Positions 23,140 to 32,631 of a stretch of DNA of 64,000 bases are shown here, piece after piece. Origin of the DNA: Amaranthus tricolor (Eukaryota > Streptophyta > Magnoliopsida > Caryophyllales > Amaranthaceae); the NCBI RefSeq assembly GCF_026212465.1, contig NC_080056.1, positions 24,214,146 to 24,278,145 of the forward strand, in the 5' to 3' direction. The notes under the pieces were generated by a model, which worked only from the letters and a program-made list of their open reading frames with translations, had not been told where the DNA came from and searched no databases. The position numbers were made by a program, and so were the translations under genes. Position 1 is the first letter of the stretch; each line of letters starts with the position of its first letter.

Positions 23140-26100
23140 ATGACAAACGATCGTTCTTGGATGTATGGAAGCATTGAATCGTCGGAATTTATTGATGGCG
23201 TATTAGAATTTTGTAGTATTGCGGTTGAACATCAAGTTAGGACGGGGGGAGTTGGTTTTTATTGCCCATGTGTCAGTTGTGGCAATGTATCAAAGGTAGA
23301 TAGTGTTGATATCCTTAGGGAGCACATACTTCGACGTGGGTTTAGGCCTCAATATCATGTTTGGGTTTGGCATGGTGAGGAGGGAGTTTACAAAGAGAAA
23401 AGTGTTGTTGAGGACGTCAATAATGTGGCCGATGTCAATGAGGATGTAGTAGATCATGTTGATGGGTAGGAGACAGATGAAGAGAATGTCGATGAGGATG
23501 TGGATCGTGTTGATGAGATGATGGAGGGAGTCGAGGATGAGTTAGGAAAACGTCCTCGTGTTTTTGACTTGTTGACAGAGGCTTCTCAAAAGCCTTTGTA
23601 CCCTGGATGTACAAAGTTCACCAAAATAACAGCAGTGTTGACAATTTTCAACATTAAGTCAAAGTTCAATTGGAGTGACGCTAGTTTCACAATGTTATTA
23701 GAAGCGTTAGGTGAGTTGCTTCCTGAGGGAAATGAACTTCCAAAGTCGACATATTATGCCAAAAAGCTCATGTGTCCTTTCGGCTTAGAGTACCAAAAGA
23801 TTCATGCGTGTCCGAATGATTGTGTGTTGTATCGGAATGAAAACGAGAACTTAGAAGAGTGTCCTAGGTGTGGGTTATCGCGCTACAAGCGTAAAGGGGC
23901 TCGGGATGCTAAAGGGCCCCCGGCTAAGGTATTGTGGTATCTTCCAATAATACCTAGATTCAAGCGCTTGTTTTCTATAAAGAAAGATGCGTTAAATTTG
24001 AGGTGGCATGCAGATAGGGTGAAGAAAGGTCACTTGCTCACACATCCATCTGATTCTCCGGAGTGGAAGAGTATTGATAGGTGGCATAAGACTTTTGGGG
24101 ATGAGGTTCGTAATTTAAGGCTCGGACTGTGTACGGATGGAATGAACCCGTTCGGCAATCTTAGTTCTCAACATAGTAATTGGCCGGTACTTTTAGTGAT
24201 CTATAATTTGCCACCTTGGTTGTGTATGAAGCGTAAGTACATAATGCTTTCGCTTCTTATCTCGGGTCCTAAACAACCTGGCAATGACATAGATGTGTAT
24301 CTTGCACCTCTCGTTGAGGATTTGAGAAAGATGTGGGATGAAGGCGTTTCAGTGTTTGATGCATATGCTAATGAGGAGTTCACCTTGCGTGCAATGCTTT
24401 TATGCACCGTTAATGATTTTCCGGCATATGGCAACTTATCGGGGTATAAGAACAAAGGGATGAAAGCATGCCCGATATGTATCGATGACATGGAATCCAC
24501 GTGGATTCCTAAGTGCAAACACGTATTCATGCACCATCGAAAGTTCCTCCCACGAGACCACCAATATCGTAAGAAGAAGAAGTTGTTCAATGGGGAGGTT
24601 GAGGACCGTGTAGCTCGTCGACCGTTGACCGGTTATGAGGTTTATGAACAGGTTAAGGGAGTTGAGACTGTATTTGGTAAAACGGGGCAAGTGCAAGGAG
24701 GTGAAGGCCGATTATGGAAAAAAGAATCAATCTTTTGGAAGCTTCCATATTGGAGAGATCTACAGGTTAGGCATTGTCTTGACGTTATGCATATAGAGAA
24801 AAATGTATGCGATGCCATACTCAGGACTCTCATGAACATTCTGGGTAAGACAAAAGATGTTAGGGCCGTGCGAGATTGGTTTGAATGTAAGGGTCTTCGT
24901 CCGGAGTTGTGGGCACATGTTAAGGTGAGTAAGAAAAGAAATAGAGCTGATGATGAAGTTGGTGGCAGTAAGAAGAAGATGCTTAATGACAAAGTTTATT
25001 TGCCTCCAGCTTGCTACACATTGTCCAAAGCAGAGAAGCGGACATTTTGTGAGTGTTTGTATGGCATTAAGGTTCCGTCTGGGTACTCATCCAACATGAA
25101 GAGATTTGTTAGCCTAAATGGTGAGCTAAAGTTGGGAAGCATGAAATCTCACGATTGCCATGTAATGATGCAAGTGTTCTTACCAATTGCAATCCGTGGA
25201 ATACTGCCAAAACATGTGAGATATGCTATTACCGAGCTATGTTCGTTCTTCAACACAATTTGTAGTAAAGTTCTTGATCCCTTTAAACTTGATGCACTTC
25301 AACTCGACGTGATTGTAACTTTATGCAAGTTTGAGATGTATTTTCCACCTTCTTTCTTTGACATAATGGTTCATCTTATTGTCCATCTCGTTCGTGAGAT
25401 CAAACTTTTGGGTCCAGTTTTTTTAAGGTGGTGTTATCCTTTTGAAAGACACATGGGTGTTTTACAAAACAAGGTGAGGAATCCAGCACAACCCGAGGGG
25501 AGTATGATTCAAGGCACTGTGAGCGATGAGATTAATAACTTTATAGCCGAGTATTTGGCCATGGCAAAGCCTATTGGACTTCCCACCTCTAGACATGAAG
25601 GAAGGCTTGAGGGAAAAGGAACAATTGGCTCCAAATCGGTCACACCTCCTCGAGAAAGCCTTCTACAAGCACACTTGTATGTGTTGCATCATATTCCGGA
25701 AGTTCATCCTTTTTTGAGTGAGCATTTTGATATATTGCGCGCAAAACATCCTTCTAAAGGGGATAGGGCATTGATGCAGTTGCATAACAAGACGTTTATT
25801 AATTGGTTTCATAATCCAGTAATATGCGAAGAACTCAAGGGTGTATCCGAAATTGTTAAGTGGTTAGCTTTTGGTCCTCGTGATGATGTCAATAAATATG
25901 AGGGTTACGATGTCAATGGCTTCACATTTTGGACTGAGGGTCAAGACAAGAAGTCATCGTATCTACAGAATAGTGGGGTTTCTATTTTGGTGTCATCTAC
26001 ATTTTACGCGAGTGCGAAGGATCAAGCGCCGGTTGATGCTAAATTGGTATACTACGGGCGGGTACATGAAATATGGGAGCTTGACTACCCTACTTTCAAT

Positions 26101-26462
26101 ATTGGTCTTTTCAAATGTAAGTGGGTAGATAATAATCGACGATGCATAAAAAATGACGACCCTTGTGGATTCACTCTTGTAGACTTAGCTCGTTTGCGTG
26201 ATAGTGAGGAGCCATTCATACTAGCCACACAAGCCAAGCAAGTATTCTACATTGTAGACCCGTCTGACAAAAAATGGTCTATTGTTGTACGGGAAAAAGA
26301 AGCATTCTTGGTATAGGTGATGTTGAGGATGAGGAAGAATATGAAGCTTTTGACGACTCCCCTCCCTTTATCAATCCAATATCAGTGGATCAAGATGATG
26401 TAGATGATGTAGATGTTGGTTATATGCGTGTAGATCAAACGGAAGGAATACATTTGAATTAA
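23140..26462 (+). pseudogene. TNP2-type CACTA transposase, broken by a stop and a frameshift
   Basis: The frame starts at ATG 23140 and covers 1,058 codons to the stop at 26314-26316. Codons 5-80 match the N-terminal transposase-associated domain, with Cys at 42, 44 and 47 in a YCPCVSCGN motif. The TNP2 core follows, with candidate catalytic Asp at codon 333 (CTDGMNPFG) and codon 548 (HCLDVMHIEKN). A DUF4218-like region spans about 681-790 and a DUF4216-like region about 945-1017. A TAG at 23467-23469 (codon 110) interrupts the frame, which stays open on both sides. Near 26290 the expected C-terminus (GKRSILGIGDVEDEEEYEAF) continues in another frame to a stop at 26460-26462, consistent with a one-base loss. 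The family binds the element ends and catalyses excision and insertion. This copy should not make a full protein unless the stop is read through. Confidence 0.88.
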
Positions 26463-26671
26463 GTGATTCACAAGGTATGAATTTAAAGCTTTTAAAAGTT
26501 TTTTTGGCACTTGGTTTGTTTTGCATGAAACTTTGCACAGAACACTTACTTTTTATATATTATTGTGTTGAACGTACGTATTAGAATTGTAAATCATAGT
26601 CATATTCTTAATATTACGTAGCTTATGTTCTAATATATTTCTATTCATACTCTTTCAAGTACTGATATATA
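26463..26671. other. Spacer between the two CACTA genes, with a decayed satellite monomer
   Basis: Between the transposase end and the next ATG, about 26497-26625 aligns by eye with the satellite in reverse orientation. Shared blocks include TTGGTTTGTTTTGCATGAAAC, TATATATTATTGTGTTGAA and AATCATAGTCATAT, in the right order. About 30 bp of the monomer are missing between GGCAC and TTGGTTTG. Confidence 0.65.
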
Positions 26672-28702
26672 ATGCATCTATTCAGAGACGAAATTGTCCC
26701 CGAGATTGAGACCTCGGATAATGAGCATCGTAGTTACGACAGTGAAGAGGACCAAATTGTGAGATTCGAGCGTATGGCTGAAGACGCTCCACCTCTAAAC
26801 AATGATTTTGAGACTGAAGACGCCCCACCAATGGATGCTACCACTACCAGTAAGAAAAGAAAAGGGCGAGGTCCTACGAAAAACCTCAAAGTCACGGAAC
26901 CAATGCATTTGGAATACAATGCATTGGGTCAACCCTGCGGAAAATGGCGTAGGCAATATGGAAAACAAGTGGGCCTATGTATCCGCAAGATTTCCATATT
27001 GCACGCATGGAATGAGGTTCCAGAGGGTTTGAAAATCTCTCTATGGAATGATACTGTGGTAAGCAACTTTACTATTTTTACTCATTTAGTTTCATTTTAA
27101 AATTAATTTAATTGACAGTAACAAATATAAATTTTTTTTGTAGAATCTTTTCCACATCGAGAGCGATGAGGACAAGAAGAATGTGTTTCTTTCAGCTGTT
27201 GCTGAAAGATTCAGAGATTTCAAATCCAAGCTAGTAACTGGCTGGATTACGAAGACCCATGCCCGTACGACCAAAAAGGTCAAAACGGGAAACGAAGGTG
27301 GAGAGCAAGCACCTTCGAAGATGCCCTACGAAATATGGGGTCACATATCGAAGAGGGATTGGGAGGCCTTTGTTGCCAAAAGAACAACTCCCATAGAAGT
27401 TGTAAGTATTTCATATTATATTATAGTTTACCAATTTGAATTTACTTCTTTTGATTCAGTCATTAAACTAATACATGACATTTGATTTCTATTGATTAAT
27501 TAGGAAAAGCGTGGTAAAGCTTCAGATTCTGCAAGCAAAAGGAAGTTTTACCATCGCTTAGGCCAGAAAACGTACGATGAGGTCCGAAATGAGTGGGTGG
27601 ATGCGGGTTTATACCCCAATCAAAGTTCATCCACACCCTCATCTACGACTACCTCCGCATCTGTACATACTCTTGCTGGAGATCGGGTGCGTGATTGGTA
27701 TTGCGGGCTTCATTCCCGAGATGCTAGTGGTAAATTTACCATTAATGATCCGGGAACGAAGAAGGTTGCTGATGCTGTGATGCGTTTTGAATTTATTAAG
27801 TATATTCTTCATTTGTTTTGTATTCTTTGGCTTTGATGTACTTATACTAATTACTATATATGTCACTTTTTATTTGAACAGATGGGCTGGAAGGAAAAAG
27901 AAGCTACGGGGGAGTTCACCCCAAAAGGCAATGTTGACGCATTGCATATGGTCTTAGGGAAAGACCACAGTGGGCGGGTAGTCGGAAAAGGAGGCGTCCG
28001 CGTGGGGTTACAGAAGGCATTCGGCAAAGAGTGTGTTGCTACTCAATCCCGAACGGCACTGCGGGAAGAAGCAGCAACCCTTCGAGCGGAGATTACGAAG
28101 GACGTTCTCGCGAAGTTGGCCACCGTGTTGCAAAAGATGGGTGCACCCATTGTGGACTTGGCAGACCTGATAGTCGATGATCAGGGAAGTCAACATGGGG
28201 ATTCTAACGCTTTAGTCGAGCCAACACCCGAGCCCAGTACCCCCGTAGCACCCCAGCTCTTTACTAATACCCCCGTTGCTCAAAATCCGGAGCCAACTCC
28301 GGTGCCAGTGCTACAGGTACATAGTTTTTAAATATAATAGCACTTATTAAATTAAATTGCAACGCGTAATTAAAATTTTATTATGATGCTTATTATACTA
28401 AACGACACAATTTTCAGGAGGCGACTCCTTGTTCTCTTTTGCTGCCTCAGTTAGGTGTTGCTAGTGATGGCGACATAACTGAGGTTGCATATGGTATGGC
28501 ACAGCCAAATAAAGAGGGCCAAACAGTGCATTCAGTGCCTGTTACAAGTGGCCACATCAGTGTGGCCGTGGAGACTATTGTAAAGGGGTTTGAAGATTTC
28601 TCACTCCCTATTCCAATGCCGGCATGGAGCCTTGAGAAATTATCAGACGCCCTAGGTAGTTTCGTCACATGGCCATATGCTTGGGTCCGATTCACTAACA
28701 CG
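26672..28702 (+). CDS. CACTA second gene, 5' part: Ptta/En/Spm Transposase_24 domain (exons 1-5)
   Basis: Exons read from GT/AG borders and continuous frame: 26672-27058, 27144-27401, 27504 to about 27799, 27882-28316 and 28418-28702. The N-terminus is acidic, followed by a basic KKRKGRG patch. The Transposase_24 region runs from GKWRRQYGKQVG in exon 1 through FRDFKSKLV and WEAFVAKRT in exon 2 to YDEVRNEWV in exon 3. Exon 4 carries a helical, coiled-coil-like stretch (REEAATLRAEITKDVLAKL) and a Pro-rich tail. Proteins of this family accompany TNP2 in plant CACTA elements and probably bind element ends. The ATG at 26672 is the first in frame. The exon 3/4 border is unclear: the best donor (GT at 27800) leaves the wrong phase, so an alternative donor near 27777 or a small mutation must be assumed. 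It appears continuous with the protease exons that follow. Confidence 0.75.
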
Positions 28703-28782
28703 GTAAGAATCATTTGTACCTTATTTATTTTTATTTTTTTAATTGCATGCTCACACTAATTTAATTTTATAAATTGAAATAG

Positions 28783-31700
28783 CAAAAGAGTCCAAAGGGA
28801 TCTTGTAGAGAGGTCGGTTCCTCAGCAAAGGTGTCGACTGGGTCAAAGTCGATGCCAAGCACTCCAATTTTGACTGATGAGGAGCTAAAAGATCTCTCTC
28901 AAGATTGCAAATGGCTGCATTATTGTGCATCTCGCATAAGTGAGGAGGACCCAATCATGTCGCCCCTGCTGAAGGAGAAATACTGCTTTTCAGAAGACCC
29001 GTTTGTAATTATTTGTCCTAGTGACATCGGGCAATTTTTGAGAGGAGAGATGCTGAATGTAGCTCTTTTCCATGTCTACATGAGGTGATGTTCATTATCT
29101 TACAAGTTAGGCATTATTGTTTAATTGTTTTAATGACCGAATTACTAACAAAATTCTCTTATTTGTGAGTTTAGTGCGGTTTACGAGGAGGTAAATTCTT
29201 GCGAACCTCCAATAAAAATTGGATGGTTTTGTCCGGAGACGATTTCGGGTAGTAAATGTAGAAATGATCTAGATGTCGTCAGAGCATACATTGAAACTGC
29301 TTTGACTAATTCCCTTGCATGTAAACACACATTCATTCTGGCTCCATATTGGGAAGAGTAAGTTTTATTTTTGAAATTGAACTTATCTTTTGATTTTTAA
29401 AGTCACCTAATCTCTAATTTGTTGATTTTAAATTTGTGTTTGTAGTTTGCATTGGATACTTCTGATCATATGTCCTTTAACGAACACCGTGCACGTCTTC
29501 GACTCATTACAAAAACCTAACAGCCTACCTCGCAACACAAGATTCAAAGCATTGTTGAATGCGTACGTAATATTAATTATTTTACCAATTTGATTTAATT
29601 AAGCGTTATATATATATATAAATGGTATTACTTTTCCCATGCGTTTCAGCGCAATGAAAAGAGTGCGTGGACAAATGGGATCTACATCCAGAGCCACATT
29701 TCCAAAATGGATAGCAAGAAAGGTACACAAATTCGATTTTATGGGTTTTGTATAGGTTTGGTCAAATGATCATGAAAAGAACACGAAACAACCACAAACA
29801 CTTAAACAAAATTCTGATCTAGCAAACTGTCGACCAGCCCTCCTTCGGCTCAGCTTCTAGGAGTCCACGGGGATTGTTAGAATGGTTTTAGGACCTTGAT
29901 AGCTAGATCCAAGTACCAAGATTCCATTTCCACTTTAGCCTAGGTCCTAGATGCATAGGTTTGGTCTCCACGTGTCGTGCAAGGTGGTCTGGTCACTAGT
30001 TTGATGCTGTCAATTTCGCGTTTTTATTTGTCAATTTCCCGTCCTAAAGTAGGTCAAACATGGTTTGTTATGCACGAAACTTGGCACACAACACTATTTG
30101 GCATATATTATTGTGTTGAAATGGTTTGAATTGATAATAATAGTCATATGCCAGAAATTAGAAGTTAAGTTGCGATTTTATGCGTTTTTAAGCGTTTTTG
30201 TCAATTTCGCGTGTAAAGTAGATCAAACATGGTTTGTTATGCACGAAACTTGGCACACAACACTATTTGGCATATATTATTGTGTTGAAATGGTTAGAAT
30301 TGATAATAATAGTCATATGCTAGAAATTAGAAGTTAAGTTGCGATTTTATGCGTTTTTAAGCGTTTTTGTCAATTTCGCGCGTAGAGTAGCTCAAAATTT
30401 GTTTGTTTTGCACGAAACTCGGCACACAACACTATTTGGTATATATTATTGTGTAGAAGTTGTTAGAATTGAAAATCATAGTCATATTCTAGAATTTACG
30501 TGTTAAGTTGCGATTTTATGCGTTTTTAACCGTTTTTGTCAATTTCGCGCGTAAAGTACTCAAACTTGGTTTGTTATGCACGAAACTTGGTACACAACAC
30601 TATTTGGCATATATTATTGTGTTGAAATGGTTAGAATTGATAATAATATTCATATGCTAGAAATTAGAAGTTAAGTTGCGATTTTATGCGTTTTTAAGCG
30701 TTTTTGTCAATTTTGCGCGTAAAGTAGCTCAAATTTGGTTTTGATGCGAAACCGGGGCTGATTTTTGCCTTGGTTATGCAAGGATTAATGTTTTGCGTAA
30801 GCTTTGATTAATGACACAGTCAAAAACTACAAATGATCATGAAAAGAACACGAAACAACCACAAACACTTAAACAAAATTCTGATCTAGCAAACTGTCGA
30901 CCAGCCCTCCTTCGGCTCAGCTTCTAGGAGTCCACGGGGATTGTTAGAATGGTTTTAGGACCTTGATAGCTAGATCCAAGTACCAAGATTCCATTTCCAC
31001 TTTAGCCTAGGTCCTGGATGCATAGGTTTGGTCTCCACGTGTCGTGCAAGGTGGTCTGGTCACTAGTTTGATGCTGTCAATTTCGCGTTTTTATTTGTCA
31101 ATTTCGCGCGTAAAGTAGGTCAAACATGGTTTGTTATGCACGAAACTTGGCACACAAAACTATTTGGCATATATTATTGTGTTGAAATGGTTATAATTTA
31201 TAATAATAGTCTTATGCTAGAAATTAGAAGTTAAGTTGCGATTTTATGCGTTTTTAAGCGTTTTTGTCAATTTCGCGCCTAAAGTAGGTCAAACATGGTT
31301 TGTTATGCACGAAACTTGGAACACAACACTATTTGGCATATATTATTGTGTTGAAATGTTTAGAATTGATAATAATAGTCATATGCTAGAAATTAGAAGT
31401 TAAGTTGCGATTTTATGCGTTTTTAAGCGTTTTTGTCAATTTCGCGCGTAAAGTACTCAAACTTGGTTTGTTATGCACGAAACTTGGCACACAACACTAT
31501 TTGGCATATATTATTGTGTTGAAATGGTTAGAATTGAAAATAATAGTCATATGCTAGAAATTAGAAGTTAAGTTGCGATTTTTAAGGGTTTTTAAGCGTT
31601 TTTTTCAATTTCGCGCGTAAAGTAGCTCAAACTTTGTTTGTTTTGCACGAAACTCGGCACACAACACTATTTGGTATATATTATTGTGTAGAAGTTGTTA

Positions 31701-32095
31701 GAATTGAAAATCATAGTCATATTCTAGAATTTACGTGTTAAGTTGCGATTTTATGCGTTTTTAACCGTTTTTGACACTAACATCTATTTTCTCTTAGTGC
31801 TTTCAACAACCTTCTGGGTCCGTTGATTGCGGCTACTACGCGCTGAAGTTCATGGACGATATTATTAATGCCGTGAAGGAGGTTGGAGTCGAAAATATAG
31901 ATGCCATAAGTATTTTTTACTTTCTTAATTAAATATATTATTGGTAAAATCTGATGTTTCTATATTAATCTTTTATTTTAATATTATATATAGGTTTTAA
32001 ACGACATTCCGAGGGAAACACGCCCTTTGAGAAGTGAAGAGATGCGCGAATTAAAAGACAAGATTGCCTTGTATCTTGCTAATATTTGTCCTTGA
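28783..32095 (+). CDS. CACTA second gene, 3' part: Ulp1-like C48 cysteine protease domain (exons 6-11)
   Basis: Exons with matching phases: 28783-29084, 29175-29357, 29446-29562, 29650-29722, 31798-31908 and 31994-32095 (stop TGA 32093). The C48 catalytic set is visible: His in LHWILL (29450), Asp in HVFDSLQ (29501), Gln in CFQQPSGS, and Cys in VDCGYYAL (31828). The family cleaves SUMO or SUMO-like tails, and many plant CACTA and MULE elements carry such a domain. The final part (RPLRSEEMRELKDKIALYLA) is typical of the C-terminal helix. The intron 29723-31797 is swollen to 2,075 bp by a duplicated module with satellite. The donor after 31908 is preceded by one extra base (ATA A|GTATTT), which would shift the last exon if used as written. 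The protein may therefore lose its last 34 residues, all after the catalytic Cys. Confidence 0.78.
29764..30742 (-). repeat. Intronic module copy 1: unidentified 240-bp sequence plus four reversed satellite monomers
   Basis: The module starts AAATGATCATGAAAAGAAC and has about 240 bp of unique, less AT-rich sequence (to about 30008). Four satellite monomers follow in the opposite orientation to the surrounding arrays, with landmarks AGTCATATG at about 30141 and 30310, AGTCATATTC at 30479 and TTCATATG at 30649 (about 168-bp spacing). The monomers are of family B type (CGCGAAA and CAAATAGTG when reverse-complemented) with a private variant, AACTTCTAATTTC. The module lies in the long intron of the protease gene. 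Confidence 0.9.
30743..30830. other. 88-bp linker between the two intronic modules
   Basis: Unique sequence starting GATGCGAAACCGGGGCTG, with no match elsewhere in the window. Confidence 0.6.
30831..31774 (-). repeat. Intronic module copy 2: same unique sequence plus four reversed satellite monomers
   Basis: Near-identical direct repeat of copy 1, offset 1,067 bp at its start, with differences such as CCTAGATG to CCTGGATG in the unique part. It again holds four reversed monomers, then joins the native intron end (TCTTAG at 31792-31797). Confidence 0.9.
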
Positions 32096-32132
32096 TAAAT
32101 TGTAATTAGTATAGATTATTTTTTATACTTTA

Positions 32133-32366
<234 letters not shown>

Positions 32367-32610
32367 CTATTTGCTGCGGTTCTGCACCGACCGCAGCAAT
32401 TAATGGGCCAAAATATTTGCTCCGGTTCCTCCCATTGACCGCAGCAATTAACACACCCTATTTGCTGCGGTTTTGCCCATGACCGCAGCAATTAATGCAT
32501 TTTTTTGCTGCGGTTATTAACCGCAGCATTTAAAATAGGCTATTTGCTGCTATCACAATTGCTGGGGGCCAAAACCGCAGCAAATAATGGCAAAAAAACT
32601 GCAGCAAATG
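32367..32610. repeat. 3' subterminal palindromic repeats of CACTA
   Basis: About five inverted pairs of TTTGCTGCGGTT facing ACCGCAGCAATT lie near 32370, 32412, 32459, 32503 and 32543. They are the counterparts of the 5' set. One has GCTCCGGTT and the last is more degenerate. Confidence 0.85.
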
Positions 32611-32613
32611 AGG

Positions 32614-32628
32614 TTTTTTCCACTAGTG
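32614..32628 (-). repeat. Right terminal inverted repeat of CACTA
   Basis: TTTTTTCCACTAGTG is the reverse complement of the left end over all 15 bases. Confidence 0.97.
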
Positions 32629-32631
32629 CAA
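32629..32631. other. Right target-site duplication (CAA) of the CACTA element
   Basis: CAA directly follows the right inverted repeat and equals 21421-21423. The monomer continues ATAGTGTTGTGAGCC without a break. Confidence 0.95.

Noticed and set aside
24201..24992. Three minus-strand ORFs of 86-129 codons opposite the transposase
   Set aside because: They are shadows of the plus-strand transposase frame, which shows clear family motifs.
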